This document shows positions 9,111 through 18,600 of a DNA stretch of 64,000 bases, one piece after another. Location: assembly GCF_019966595.1 (NCBI RefSeq), contig NZ_JAINFJ010000010.1, positions 62,001 to 126,000 of the forward strand, written 5' to 3'. Position 1 is the first letter of the stretch, and each line of letters opens with the position of its first letter. The position numbers and the translations under genes are program-made. The notes under the pieces were generated by a model. The model was not told where the DNA came from, did no database searches, and saw nothing but the letters and a program-made list of their open reading frames with translations. The DNA is from Oricola indica. GTDB taxonomy: Bacteria > Pseudomonadota > Alphaproteobacteria > Rhizobiales > Rhizobiaceae.

Positions 9111-11192
9111 ATGGCAGCCACTGCGCGAATAGGTGTCGATATCGGCGGCACGTTCACCGACCTTGTCCTTGTCGCCGATGACGGGCGACGTCTTGCCAAG
9201 AAGGTCGCATCGACACCGGATCACCCGGAGGCGGCAGTCTTGTCGGGCGTTTCCGCGCTTCTGGACGCCGCCGAATTGAAGCCGGGCGACATTACGGCCG
9301 TTCTGCATGGCACCACGGTCGGCTCCAACGCCATTCTCCAGAAGCGTGGGGGTCGCATCGGCCTGCTGACAACGCGGGGATTCCGCGATGTGCTGGAGAT
9401 CGGCAGGCTGCGCACGCCGGACATGTTCGACCTGACCTGGGACAAACCCGTGCCCCTGGTCCCGCGCCATTTGCGCTTCGAAGTGACCGAACGGATCGCG
9501 GCGGACGGGCAGGTCGTGACAGCCCTCGCCGAACAGGAACTGGAGGCGCTGTGCCACGAGTTCGCGCAGGCGCGGCTTGATACGCTGGCGCTGTGCTTTC
9601 TCAACTCATACTGCAATCCGGAGCATGAGTTGCGGGCCGAGGAAATCATCCGCGCGGCGGTGCCGGATCTGCCGGTGACCACCTCGGTCTCCATCCTTCC
9701 CGAACAGCGCGAGTATGAACGCACCTCCACGACCGCCGTGAATGCCTATGTGCTGCCGGTCATGCGAGACTATCTGATCGCGCTTCAGGAAGGCCTGCGG
9801 AAAGGCGGCGTGACCGCCCCCTTGTTCATCAGCAATTCGAACGGCGGGCTGGCCCCGGTACATGTCGCCCAGAAAAAGCCCGTCATGTTCATTTCGTCCG
9901 GCCGGGCCGCGGGTGTGGCCGGCGCCGGCCATGTCGGACGGCTCTCGGACATCGCGAATCTCGTCGCCTTCGACATGGGCGGCACCACCGCCTCGGCATC
10001 GCTCATCAAGGACGGCGAACTGACACGCACGACCGAGTACGAGTTTCGAGACGGTATCTCCACGCCAAGCCGATTCATCAAGGCGGGCGGCTATCTCATG
10101 CGCGTTCCCACGGTCGATGTCGCCGAAATCGGCAACGGCGCGGGATCCATCGCGCATGTGGATGATGGCGGCCTGATTCACGTCGGGCCGGTGTCGGCCG
10201 GCGCCAGCCCCGGACCGGCCTGCTACGGCGCGGGCGGCGACCGCCCCACACTCACCGACGCCAACCTCGTGCTGGGCTACCTGCCTGACAGGCTGGCCGG
10301 CGGAAGCATGGCGCTGTCACCCGAACTCGCGGCCGCCGCGATCGAGGAACATGTCGCGAAACCCGCCGGTCTGACCGTGATCCAGGCGGCGCTTGGCATG
10401 CGGGCAATCGCCAATTCGAACATGTCGCGCGCGATCAGGGCCGTGACCGTGGAGCGTGGGCAGGATCCGCGCGACTTCGTTCTTTTCGCCTTTGGCGGCG
10501 CCGGCCCCAACCATTCCTGCGATCTGGCCAGAAGCGTCGGCATCCGAAAGGTCGTGCTCCCGCCGGAACCCGGCGTGTTCACGGCGTCCGGCATGCTCGA
10601 GGCGGCTGTCGAATATTTCTTCATTCGCTCCTTCGCATGCGAACCCGGCGCGATAGACCTGGCCGGGCTTCGCGAAACGGCCCGGTCGCTCTCAGCGCAG
10701 GCCGAAGAGGAATTGCGGCAGGAAGGGTTCGATGCCGACGCGATCCATTTCGACTTCGAACTCGACATGCGTTTCGCCGGTCAGGATTCCGAACTTCAGG
10801 TGCCGGTCGATCCGTTCTCCGACGACCTGTCGGTCGAGGATCTGACGGCCCGCTTCCTTGCCATGTACGAAGACACCTTCGGCTACGTGTCGTCGGACGG
10901 CGTCGAAAGCGTCAACCTGCGCATGCGCGCTTTCTGGCCACTGCCCGGCACGGGCGAGCGCATGCCGGAAAAGCCCGGCGGAACCGCGCCGGAACCGGTG
11001 TCGCGGCGCGCCGTCCATTTCGAGGCCGACGCCGCGCCGGTCCTCACGCCGGTCTACGACCGCCACACGGTGACGGCTCTCGTCGAGGGGCCGGCGATCT
11101 TCGAAAGCGCGGATACGACCTTTACGATTCCGCCCGATGCCACGGCGGAACCCGACCCTTACGGCAATCTCGTGGTGACCTTCCGTGACTGA
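9111..11192 (+). CDS. hyuA: Hydantoinase/oxoprolinase subunit A
   Basis: A 693-residue protein of the ATP-dependent hydantoinase A / 5-oxoprolinase family. It has an actin-like ATPase fold with phosphate loops GVDIGGTFTDLVL near the N-terminus, FDMGGTTAS near residue 287 and FGGAGPNHSC near residue 462. With the B subunit these enzymes open cyclic amides (hydantoins, 5-oxoproline, related lactams) using ATP; acetone and acetophenone carboxylases are relatives. The ATG at 9111 is preceded by AGTGAGAG; a GTG three codons upstream is less likely. Its end overlaps hyuB by 8 bp, so the subunits are coupled. The substrate cannot be told from sequence. Confidence 0.93.
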   Translation: MAATARIGVDIGGTFTDLVLVADDGRRLAKKVASTPDHPEAAVLSGVSALLDAAELKPGDITAVLHGTTVGSNAILQKRGGRIGLLTTRGFRDVLEIGRLRTPDMFDLTWDKPVPLVPRHLRFEVTERIAADGQVVTALAEQELEALCHEFAQARLDTLALCFLNSYCNPEHELRAEEIIRAAVPDLPVTTSVSILPEQREYERTSTTAVNAYVLPVMRDYLIALQEGLRKGGVTAPLFISNSNGGLAPVHVAQKKPVMFISSGRAAGVAGAGHVGRLSDIANLVAFDMGGTTASASLIKDGELTRTTEYEFRDGISTPSRFIKAGGYLMRVPTVDVAEIGNGAGSIAHVDDGGLIHVGPVSAGASPGPACYGAGGDRPTLTDANLVLGYLPDRLAGGSMALSPELAAAAIEEHVAKPAGLTVIQAALGMRAIANSNMSRAIRAVTVERGQDPRDFVLFAFGGAGPNHSCDLARSVGIRKVVLPPEPGVFTASGMLEAAVEYFFIRSFACEPGAIDLAGLRETARSLSAQAEEELRQEGFDADAIHFDFELDMRFAGQDSELQVPVDPFSDDLSVEDLTARFLAMYEDTFGYVSSDGVESVNLRMRAFWPLPGTGERMPEKPGGTAPEPVSRRAVHFEADAAPVLTPVYDRHTVTALVEGPAIFESADTTFTIPPDATAEPDPYGNLVVTFRD

Positions 11193-12969
11193 CACTTCCC
11201 AAACGCCCCAGGCCGACGGCTTCACGCCCGATCCGGTCACATTCGCCGTCATCAAGTCGGCGCTCGATGCGATCGTGGACGAGATGGCCGGCACGGTCAT
11301 GCGTACCGCACGCTCGCCTATCGTGCGCGACGTGCTCGACTATTCCGCGACGCTTTGCGACAGCAAGGGCCAGATCCTCAGCCAGGCCAAGACCGTTGCC
11401 CTGCATCTCGGCGCGGTGCCGGACGCGATGGAAGTCATCGTCGGGAAGTTCGGCGAGACTGCAAAAGAGGGCGATGTCTACGTTCTTAACGATCCCTATG
11501 CCGGCGGCATGCACCTGCCAGATATCTTCATGGTCAAGCCGATCTTCTTCGAAGGCCGGCTGCAGGGCTTTTCCGTCGTCGTCGCCCATCACTGCGACGT
11601 GGGCGGACGCGTACCCGGGTCCAATGCCGCCGACTCTACCGAGATCTATCAGGAAGGCGTCCGCATACCGCCGATGCGACTCTACGATGCGGGAAAGCCC
11701 AACGAGACGTTGCTGGAACTGCTGCGTACCAATGTTCGCCTGCCGGCCCTGGTGCTCGGCGACCTCGACGCCCAATATGCCACATGCCGCACCGGCGAAC
11801 GCGAACTCATTCGCCTCATCGAGCGCTACGGCGAAACCGGGCTCAGGTCGTATTTCGAGGCGCTTCTCGACTATGGCGAGGTGTTGACGCGCAAATCCAT
11901 CGCGGCCTGGCCGGACGGGACCTACACCTTCGAGGACGCCATAGACGGCGACGGCTTCACCACCGAGCCCATTCCCATTCGCTGCGCAATCACTGTGGCA
12001 GGCGATTCTCTCGAGATCGATTTCGCGGGCTCGTCGTCCCAGGTCCGCGGCGCGATCAACGCCACCTTCTCCTTCACGAAGTCGGCATCCTATCTCGCGG
12101 TGCGCTGCGCATTGGAGCGCGACGTTCCGAACAATGCCGGTGTCTATCGCGCCATTACCGTCAAGGCGCCGGATCATTCCATCCTCAAGCCCGACATGCC
12201 TGCGCCGGTCGCCGCCCGCGCATTGACCGGATACAGGGTCGTGGACACGGTTCTCGGCGCATTGTCGAAGATCTCCCCTGCCCGCCTGATGGCCGCGGGG
12301 GAAGGCGGCAACACGGTTCTTTCCATGGGCGGCTACGACAAGGAGACAGGCGAACCCTTCGTTCTCGTGGACATGATCAACGGCGCATGGGGCGGCCGGG
12401 CCGACAAGGACGGGGTAGAAGCGATCACCAATCCGGCGCAGAACATGTCCAACCTGCCCATCGAGACCCTTGAGAAGCGTTATCCGTTGCGCATGGAGGA
12501 ATATTCCCTGCGTCCGGATTCATGCGGCGCGGGGCGCTTCCGCGGCGGGCTCGGCCTGACCCGGACCTACCGTATCCTCGTCGATGACACGATGCTGCAG
12601 GTTCGCGCCGACCGCATCGCCACCCCGCCCTATGGTATCGCCGGCGGGCTGCCCGGCAGCCTGTCGCGCAACATATTGAATCCGGACCGCGAGAACGCCG
12701 ACTTGCCCGGCAAGCTGACGCGCATCGTCGACAGGGACACCGTCATCCGGCATGAACAGGCCGGCGGCGGCGGCAATGGCGACCCGTTTGACCGCTCGCC
12801 GGACGCGATCGCCTTCGACATAAGGGAAGAAAAGATCACCCGCGACTACGCCGCGCGCTTTCATGGCGTCTGTTTTGCCGCCGACGGTTCGATAGACGAG
12901 CCGGAAACGCACGAGAACCGGGCGAAAATACGCGATGCACGCGACATGAAAAAGGAGAGCGTTCAATGA
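11185..12969 (+). CDS. hyuB: Hydantoinase/oxoprolinase subunit B
   Basis: A 594-residue partner of HyuA, full length. The family blocks DPVTFAVIKSALDAIVDEM at the start, NDPYAGGMHLPDIFMVKPIF, AHHCDVGGRVPGSNAADSTEIYQEG and the C-terminal GGGGNGDPFDRSP are all present; the His residues of the HHCDVGG block match the conserved metal-binding region. The start is GTG at 11185, inside the end of hyuA. The stop overlaps the SDR start as ATGA, so hyuA-hyuB-SDR form one translationally coupled operon. Confidence 0.93.
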   Translation: MTDTSQTPQADGFTPDPVTFAVIKSALDAIVDEMAGTVMRTARSPIVRDVLDYSATLCDSKGQILSQAKTVALHLGAVPDAMEVIVGKFGETAKEGDVYVLNDPYAGGMHLPDIFMVKPIFFEGRLQGFSVVVAHHCDVGGRVPGSNAADSTEIYQEGVRIPPMRLYDAGKPNETLLELLRTNVRLPALVLGDLDAQYATCRTGERELIRLIERYGETGLRSYFEALLDYGEVLTRKSIAAWPDGTYTFEDAIDGDGFTTEPIPIRCAITVAGDSLEIDFAGSSSQVRGAINATFSFTKSASYLAVRCALERDVPNNAGVYRAITVKAPDHSILKPDMPAPVAARALTGYRVVDTVLGALSKISPARLMAAGEGGNTVLSMGGYDKETGEPFVLVDMINGAWGGRADKDGVEAITNPAQNMSNLPIETLEKRYPLRMEEYSLRPDSCGAGRFRGGLGLTRTYRILVDDTMLQVRADRIATPPYGIAGGLPGSLSRNILNPDRENADLPGKLTRIVDRDTVIRHEQAGGGGNGDPFDRSPDAIAFDIREEKITRDYAARFHGVCFAADGSIDEPETHENRAKIRDARDMKKESVQ

Positions 12970-13751
12970 GCGGAAACAAGACCGCCGTCGTCACCGGTGG
13001 TGCGAGCGGGATCGGCGAAGCGACCGTCATGCGGTTCGCTGCCGCCGGATGGACCGTGGTGATCGGAGACATCAACGTCGAGCGCGCCGGGATTGTCGCG
13101 GAGGCCGCCCGTGAAGCCGGCGCGGCTGCTGTCCACGTCATTCCGCTCGACCTGGCCGACGAAACGAGCGTGGCGGCATTCGCCGAACGCACAGATGACG
13201 AATGCGGATCCGTGGATGCGGTGGTCAATTCAGGCGGCATTCTCCAGAACGGCATCCGTTTCAACGATATGCCGGTGGACGAATTCGACGCCGTCTGGCG
13301 GATCAATGTCCGCGGCACGCTTCTGATCAACCAGGCTTTCGGCAGACGGATGACTGTGGCCGGTTCCGGCAGCATCATCAACATGTGCTCGCTGACGACC
13401 TATCGACCGTCGCCGCAGCCCGCCTATGCGCCGGCAAAAGTCGCCTTGAAATCCATGACGGAGACAATGGCCGCGGACTTCGGGCCTTCCGGCGTCCGCG
13501 TCAACGCGGTCGCGCCAGGCTATACGCTGACGCCGGCGATGAAGGCACGCATCGACGAAGGCGCGCGCGATCCGCAGGCCATCCTCGACAAATCGGCCAT
13601 CAAGCGGCTCGTCGAACCCTCGGATGTCGCCGAGGCCGTGTTCTTTCTGTGCTCGGACGCCGCGTCGGCCATCACAGGCGTGGTACTGCCTGTCGATTGC
13701 GGCTGGCTCGCCTATTCGGCGTATACGTCTTACGCGTCGCAGCCGGGCTGA
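12966..13751 (+). CDS. SDR-family NAD(P)-dependent oxidoreductase
   Basis: A 261-residue classical short-chain dehydrogenase. It has the dinucleotide motif TGGASGIGEA at residues 10-19, a VNSGG block in place of NNAG, a Ser in the SIINMCSL strand, and the catalytic pair YAPAK. The C-terminus ends with SAITGVVLPVDCGW. It presumably oxidises or reduces an alcohol/ketone intermediate of the hydantoinase pathway. The ATG overlaps the hyuB stop as ATGA. A strong terminator follows 24 bp after its stop. Confidence 0.92.
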   Translation: MSGNKTAVVTGGASGIGEATVMRFAAAGWTVVIGDINVERAGIVAEAAREAGAAAVHVIPLDLADETSVAAFAERTDDECGSVDAVVNSGGILQNGIRFNDMPVDEFDAVWRINVRGTLLINQAFGRRMTVAGSGSIINMCSLTTYRPSPQPAYAPAKVALKSMTETMAADFGPSGVRVNAVAPGYTLTPAMKARIDEGARDPQAILDKSAIKRLVEPSDVAEAVFFLCSDAASAITGVVLPVDCGWLAYSAYTSYASQPG

Positions 13752-13774
13752 AACCCGAAAACCGATGCAAGAAC

Positions 13775-13806
13775 AACCGGCCGGAAGCTCCCGGCCGGTT
13801 TATTTG
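13775..13806. terminator. Bidirectional rho-independent terminator
   Basis: Perfect 10-bp arms AACCGGCCGG and CCGGCCGGTT flank a 6-base loop and are followed by TATTTGT on the plus strand. It lies between the convergent SDR and AldA-like genes and could serve both, though the T tract is better on the plus strand. Confidence 0.8.
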
Positions 13807-13808
13807 TA

Positions 13809-15269
13809 CTAGTTGAAGTTGAGATACATCGTCTTCTTCTGGAAATACCCTTCGAGACCGTATTTGCCGTCTTCGCCACCCAGGCCGCTGTCCCGCATGC
13901 CGGCATGGTGCGCCTGCACGACATCGCCCCCGGGCTTGTTGACGTAGATCTCCCCGAATCTCAGCTCGCGCGTGAGCCGCATGATGCGGCGCATGTCCTT
14001 CGTGAAGACATAGGCCGAAAGGCCGTAACGGCTTTCATTGGCCAAACGCATCGCTTCGTCGAAATCCGCGACCCGCATGATCGGCACCACCGGTCCGAAC
14101 ACTTCGTTCTGCATGATTTCCATGGCGTTGTTGTCGACACTCATGACGGTGGGCTGGAACCAGTGGCCCTTCGAGAACTCGCTTCCGTCCATCCGCTTGC
14201 CGCCGGTCAGGAGTTCCGCGCCCGCATCGGCGGCGGCGGCCACCATCGCCTCGACCTTTTCCAGTTCGCCGCGGCTGAACTTCGGGCCGACATCGACCAG
14301 TTGGCGCGGATCGCCGACCTTGAGCGCCTCCACCGCCTTGATGAACCGCTCGGTGAATTCGTCGGCTATCTTATCGTGGACATACATACGCTCGTTGCAG
14401 ATGCAGATCTGGCCGCAATTCTCGAAGCGCGAGAGCACCGCGGCGTTCACCGCCGACGCGATATCCGCATCCTCCGCGACGACGAATGGAGCCTTTCCGC
14501 CGAGCTCGAGCCGCAGGATCTTGAGATCGTCAGCGGCGGCCCGGAAGATCGCCTTGCCCGCGCGTACGCTTCCCGTCAGCGTTACGAGACGCGTATAGGG
14601 ATGCGCCACGAGCGACTGGCCGATCTCTTCGCCGAAGCCGGACACAACATTGATCACGCCCGCGGGAAAGCCGGCCTCCAGCGCCAGTTGCGCGATCTCG
14701 AAACTCGAAATCGGCGTGCCCTCATGCGACTTGACCACAACCGTGTTGCCGGCCAGAAGCGCCGGGCCGATCTTGCGACACATCAGCGCCGCCGGATAGT
14801 TCCATGCGGTCAGCGCGACCACCACGCCGTGGGCGACCTTCTGGATCCAGATCTGCTCGTTGGGATTGTCCGACGGGATGATGTCGCCGGTAACGCGGCG
14901 CGCTTCCTCGGCGGCATATGTCAAATAGAGAGCCGCACCCTCGATCTCGCCGCGTGCTTCCGCGAGCGGCTTTCCCTGCTCCGCGATGACGATCTGCGCC
15001 AGTCTTTCGCGGCTCTGGAGAATGAGGCGGGCAAGGCGCTTGAGCAGCTCCGCGCGCTCGATCGGCGGCAAGGCTTCCCAGTCGGGTTGCGCGTTCCACG
15101 CGGCCGTCAGCGCGCGATCGGCATCGGCCGCGCTGCCCCGCGGTACGGAAGCGATGATCTCCTCGGTGGCCGGGTTCTCTACCTCGATCCATTCCTTGAC
15201 GGTGGAATCGACCCACTCGCCGTCGATGAAATGACGATAGCGGTCAGAACCTTTGACCAGTTCCTTCAT
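13809..15269 (-). CDS. Aldehyde dehydrogenase, AldA (lactaldehyde/glycolaldehyde)-like
   Basis: A 486-residue NAD(P)-dependent aldehyde dehydrogenase. The catalytic Cys lies in ENCGQICICNERMYV, which resembles the GQVCNCAERVYV motif of E. coli AldA more than general ALDH. The catalytic Glu is in LELGGKAPFVV, and the cofactor loop in TLTGSVRAGKAIF. It converts an aldehyde to the acid, perhaps a lactaldehyde, glycolaldehyde or semialdehyde from the neighbouring lyases. Start choice is open: the ATG at 15269 has no well-placed Shine-Dalgarno, while a TTG at 15278 has AGGAG 8 bases upstream. It is divergent from a DHDPS-family gene across a region with a copy of the shared operator. Confidence 0.9.
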   Translation of the reverse strand: MKELVKGSDRYRHFIDGEWVDSTVKEWIEVENPATEEIIASVPRGSAADADRALTAAWNAQPDWEALPPIERAELLKRLARLILQSRERLAQIVIAEQGKPLAEARGEIEGAALYLTYAAEEARRVTGDIIPSDNPNEQIWIQKVAHGVVVALTAWNYPAALMCRKIGPALLAGNTVVVKSHEGTPISSFEIAQLALEAGFPAGVINVVSGFGEEIGQSLVAHPYTRLVTLTGSVRAGKAIFRAAADDLKILRLELGGKAPFVVAEDADIASAVNAAVLSRFENCGQICICNERMYVHDKIADEFTERFIKAVEALKVGDPRQLVDVGPKFSRGELEKVEAMVAAAADAGAELLTGGKRMDGSEFSKGHWFQPTVMSVDNNAMEIMQNEVFGPVVPIMRVADFDEAMRLANESRYGLSAYVFTKDMRRIMRLTRELRFGEIYVNKPGGDVVQAHHAGMRDSGLGGEDGKYGLEGYFQKKTMYLNFN

Positions 15270-15461
15270 AGCCTGCAAAACGTAAACTCCTGTATTCCGG
15301 TCGGCCCGATCCGGCGAGATACCACCGTCGGATGAAGTGCGGCATTCCAGGAAAGCTCCGGCGCCGATATGGCGCGACATGTCCCCTCCGGCGATAGCCG
15401 CTGGCCGTCCGCGCCTGTCTTCGCCAACACAATCGCCCGACCGCAGATTGCCGTCAAGAAG

Positions 15462-15473
15462 AATGTTGACAAT
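15462..15473. promoter_or_regulatory. Operator palindrome, FCD-GntR type (site 3)
   Basis: AATGTTGACAAT, reverse complement ATTGTCAACATT, differs at one base from the operator core at 8999-9014. It lies in the 264-bp space between the divergent AldA-like gene and the DHDPS-family gene, so it could control both. Confidence 0.55.
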
Positions 15474-15533
15474 TATCGATTAATCCTGTCACTTGCCCGC
15501 ACCACGAACATTGTTGGAGCACACACCCGCGCG

Positions 15534-16508
15534 ATGTCATTTCTGCCGTCATCCAGATACCTCTCGACTGCGATCGCGACGCCGGTCACACCGGCCCTGC
15601 GTCCGGATTCGGAACGCCTGATCGCCTTCGCGCGCCACCTGCTGGGCGAGGGCGTTGACGGCATCACCGTATTCGGAACGACGGGAGAAGGTCCGGAGTT
15701 TTCGGTTCGTGACCGGATGGCGACGCTGGATGCCCTGGTCTCGGCAGGCATAGCGCCCGAACGCATCACCGTCTCGGTCAGCGCGCTTGCCTTCGAGGAT
15801 GCGTTGACGCTCGCCCGCCACGCAACCGGGCACGGCGTACATGGCTGCCTGCTCATGACGCCTTGCATGTTTCGCGGCGGGATTTCCGACGACGGTGTGT
15901 TCGAGTTCTATCGCCAATTCATAGAGCGGACGGGACGCGACGACCTGCGCCTTCTGCTTTATAATTTCCCGGATATTTCCGGCGTCACCATTTCTCTGCG
16001 GGTCGTGCGCCGCCTGACCGAAAAATACCCCGGTATCGTGGCCGGCCTGAAGGATAGCGGCGGCGACGCTGACCTGACCCGGCAGTACATCCTCTCCTTT
16101 GCCGAGATGGAGATCTATACAGGCAACGAAGTCGACCTGCCGGGACTGAACCCGATAGGCATCGCAGGCACCATATGCGGCCTCGCCAATATCATGCCCG
16201 GCTTCATGCGCGCCCTCGTCGATACCCGAAACAGCTATGACGGGCGGCCGATGATCGAATCGCTTCGCAACGCCGATGCGATCTTGTCGCGTTTCGCTTT
16301 CATACCCTCGGCCAAAGCGATCATCGCCGACACGATGAACGACCCGAACTGGCTGCGGGTCATGCCGCCGATGTCGCAACCCCCCGCCGTACAGCGGTCG
16401 CAAATGCTGAGCGCCTACCGGGCCTGGCAGCAATCCGCCTCCGGGCTGGTGCGAACGTCAGACGACGAGGCTTCAACAAGCAACGTGACGCCGATCAGGA
16501 TCGCCTGA
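15534..16508 (+). CDS. DHDPS/NanA-family class I aldolase or dehydratase (copy 1)
   Basis: A 324-residue TIM-barrel enzyme of the dihydrodipicolinate synthase / N-acetylneuraminate lyase superfamily. GTTGEG lies near residue 48, the conserved Tyr in LLLYNFPD near 141, and the Schiff-base Lys in VAGLKDSGGD near 171. Members cleave or dehydrate 2-keto acids (4-hydroxy-2-oxoacids, 2-keto-3-deoxy sugar acids, sialic acid). The ATG at 15534 fits family alignment; the longer in-frame start would cross the operator. It heads the operon with the class II aldolase (42 bp gap) and a second DHDPS paralogue. The substrate is unknown; sialic acid is not supported because no NanE, NanK or NeuA is present. 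Confidence 0.88.
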   Translation: MSFLPSSRYLSTAIATPVTPALRPDSERLIAFARHLLGEGVDGITVFGTTGEGPEFSVRDRMATLDALVSAGIAPERITVSVSALAFEDALTLARHATGHGVHGCLLMTPCMFRGGISDDGVFEFYRQFIERTGRDDLRLLLYNFPDISGVTISLRVVRRLTEKYPGIVAGLKDSGGDADLTRQYILSFAEMEIYTGNEVDLPGLNPIGIAGTICGLANIMPGFMRALVDTRNSYDGRPMIESLRNADAILSRFAFIPSAKAIIADTMNDPNWLRVMPPMSQPPAVQRSQMLSAYRAWQQSASGLVRTSDDEASTSNVTPIRIA

Positions 16509-16550
16509 GCGGGCACGTTCGAGACCCACACAGAACGCGAGGATAACGCA

Positions 16551-17306
16551 ATGCCGGACAATGCGCCGAAACTCGACACGGCCGAGATCCAAAACGCACG
16601 CCGTGAACTGGCCGCCTGCTTCAGGATGGCTGCGCGCCTTGGAATGCATGAAGGCATCTGCAACCATTTTTCGGCAGTGGTGCCCGGATATAACGAGCTC
16701 TTTCTGGTCAACCCGTATGGCTACGCCTTTTCGGAAGTCACCGCGTCGAACCTTCTGATCTGCGATTTCGAGGGCAATGTGGTGTCCGGCGACGGCGTTC
16801 CGGAACCGACGGCTTTCCACATCCACGCGCAACTTCACAAACTGAAGCCAAGCGCGCGCGTCGCGTTCCATACGCATATGCCATATGCGACCGCGCTCGC
16901 CATGATCGACGCGGAACCGCTGAACTATGCCGGCCAGACCGCCGCGCGCTTCTACAACCGCGTTGTCGTGGACGACGATTACAACGGCCTTGCACTCGAC
17001 AACACCGAAGGCGCGCGGATCGCCAACGCCGTTGGCGACGCCGATATCGTCTTCATGCGCCACCACGGCGTCATGGTTCTGGCGAACAGCATCGCGGAAG
17101 CCTGGGACGATCTCTACTATCTCGAGCGCGCCTGCGAAGTGCAGGTTCTGGCCATGTCCACCGGCAAGAAGCTGATTCCGATCGACCACGATCTGGTCCG
17201 CAAGACAGGCGAGCAGATCATGAGCGAAGCGGCGGCGGGCGCCGACCTTCACCTCGCCAGCATCCAGCGCCAGCTCGATCGACTGGAGCCCGATTACCGC
17301 AATTAG
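16551..17306 (+). CDS. Class II aldolase/adducin family protein
   Basis: A 251-residue zinc-dependent class II aldolase of the fuculose-1-phosphate aldolase/adducin fold. Visible metal ligands are the His pair in VAFHTHMPYATAL and the later His in MRHHGVMVLANS; GICNHFSAVVPG and the Asn/Ser loop near residue 25-40 bind the substrate phosphate or carboxylate in relatives. Family reactions are retro-aldol cleavage of hydroxy-aldehyde or hydroxy-keto compounds, or decarboxylation. It is 46 bp upstream of the second DHDPS paralogue, which points to stepwise breakdown of a hydroxylated acid. The precise substrate is not known. Confidence 0.88.
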   Translation: MPDNAPKLDTAEIQNARRELAACFRMAARLGMHEGICNHFSAVVPGYNELFLVNPYGYAFSEVTASNLLICDFEGNVVSGDGVPEPTAFHIHAQLHKLKPSARVAFHTHMPYATALAMIDAEPLNYAGQTAARFYNRVVVDDDYNGLALDNTEGARIANAVGDADIVFMRHHGVMVLANSIAEAWDDLYYLERACEVQVLAMSTGKKLIPIDHDLVRKTGEQIMSEAAAGADLHLASIQRQLDRLEPDYRN

Positions 17307-17352
17307 TAGCGCGGCCGCAGGCCGAGAGCACACCCACATAAAGGAAGCAACC

Positions 17353-18246
17353 ATGGCCTGGACCGGCGTATTCCCCGCAGTGACCACGAAACTGAAAGCC
17401 GATGGCAGTTTCGATCCCGACGCAATGGCGCACAGCATAGAACGGCTGATCGAGAACGGCGTCTCCGGCATGATCGTGTTGCCGATGCTCGGCGAGAACG
17501 CTTCGCTGAGCCAGAAGGAGCGCGATGAAGTGCTCGACCTGTCGGTCTCCGTCGTCGCCGGGCGCGTGCCGCTGCTCTCCGGACTGGCCGCGATTTCCAC
17601 CGCCGATGCGACCTCCATGGCGAAGAACGCGGAACGGCGCGGCCTCAAGGGGCTGATGGTCTTCCCGAGCCTGGCTTACAAGACAGACAGGCGCGAAACC
17701 ATCGCATGGTACGAGGCCATCGCAGCGGCAAGCAGCCTTCCGATCATGATTTACAACAACCCGATCGCCTACAAGGTCGATGTCGACGTTCCGACGCTGG
17801 AAGGCCTGCGCGCGGTCGATACGATTACCTGCATCAAGGAAGAAACCGGCGATATCCGTCGCGTGACGGACCTCTACAATGCCTTCGGGGACCGTTTTTC
17901 GGTCTTTTGCGGGGTCGACGATCTCATTCTCGAAAGCCTGGCGCTTGGCGTGACCGGCTGGGTATCGGGCATGACGAATGCCTGGCCCAAGGAGTGCGTC
18001 GAAATCTTCAACGGCGGCCGCGACGGAAAGTTCGACGCCGTACGTCCCCTCTACAGACTGATGACTCCCGCCTTCCACCTCGATACCGACGTCAAGCTGG
18101 TGCAATACATCAAGCTGGCCGAGAACATCGTTTACGGAGCTCCGGCCGGCGTACGCCCACCGCGCCTGGAAATCGAGGGCGAGGAACTCGCCCGCGTCAC
18201 GGCCGTCATCGAAAAGACCGTAGCGGACCTGGCAAACTACCGGTAA
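17353..18246 (+). CDS. DHDPS/NanA-family class I aldolase or dehydratase (copy 2)
   Basis: A 297-residue second DHDPS-superfamily enzyme. The Schiff-base Lys is in CIKEETGD near residue 162 and the Tyr in MIYNNP near 134. The usual GTTGE loop is replaced by PMLGENASL, so substrate specificity differs from copy 1. Preceded by AAAGGAAGC before the ATG. It closes the plus-strand operon and converges with the tautomerase gene. Candidates from the family are 2-keto-3-deoxy acid aldolase or a dehydratase making alpha-ketoglutarate semialdehyde; the nearby aldehyde dehydrogenases fit the latter, but this is inference. Confidence 0.88.
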   Translation: MAWTGVFPAVTTKLKADGSFDPDAMAHSIERLIENGVSGMIVLPMLGENASLSQKERDEVLDLSVSVVAGRVPLLSGLAAISTADATSMAKNAERRGLKGLMVFPSLAYKTDRRETIAWYEAIAAASSLPIMIYNNPIAYKVDVDVPTLEGLRAVDTITCIKEETGDIRRVTDLYNAFGDRFSVFCGVDDLILESLALGVTGWVSGMTNAWPKECVEIFNGGRDGKFDAVRPLYRLMTPAFHLDTDVKLVQYIKLAENIVYGAPAGVRPPRLEIEGEELARVTAVIEKTVADLANYR

Positions 18247-18275
18247 CTCCGAAGCGGTTCCGACGGGTATACCCA

Positions 18276-18301
18276 CCGGCGCGGGCAACTCGCCCCGCCG
18301 G
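18276..18301. terminator. Weak candidate terminator between convergent genes
   Basis: An interrupted GC-rich hairpin (CCGGCG pairing with CGCCGG plus an inner GG/CC) lies between the convergent copy-2 lyase and tautomerase genes. No clear T run follows on either strand. Confidence 0.3.
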
Positions 18302-18325
18302 CATTCCCTAATACGCGCGGCGGCA

Positions 18326-18526
18326 TCAGGCCTCGTCGGACACTTTGTCCGATTCCAGCCGGCCGCCATTCGCCCAGTTTTCGGGCGCAATGTCGTCGAA
18401 GACCACGGCGACCGCAGCGGCGCCGCAGCCCAGAATCTCCGAAGCCGCCCTTGTGATCGCTTGAGCGAAGTCGCGCTTTTGCTCGACGGTGCGCCCGGAC
18501 AGAAGTTCCACACGTATCATCGGCAT
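18326..18526 (-). CDS. 4-oxalocrotonate tautomerase family protein
   Basis: A 66-residue tautomerase subunit. After Met removal the N-terminal Pro (MPMIRVELLSGR) is the family's catalytic base; the Arg at position 11 is also conserved. Members interconvert enol and keto forms of unsaturated 2-keto acids as hexamers or trimers. The C-terminal AVVFDDIAPENWANGG is typical of the 4-OT subgroup. It lies 74 bp downstream of the altronate-type dehydratase on the same strand, so it may ease tautomerisation of the enol product of that dehydration. Confidence 0.85.
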   Translation of the reverse strand: MPMIRVELLSGRTVEQKRDFAQAITRAASEILGCGAAAVAVVFDDIAPENWANGGRLESDKVSDEA

Positions 18527-18600
18527 GTTTCAGTCTCCGTATTCAGTATTTTGTCGATCGATTTGACGGCATTCGAAACAGGCATTCCTCGCGGTCCGCC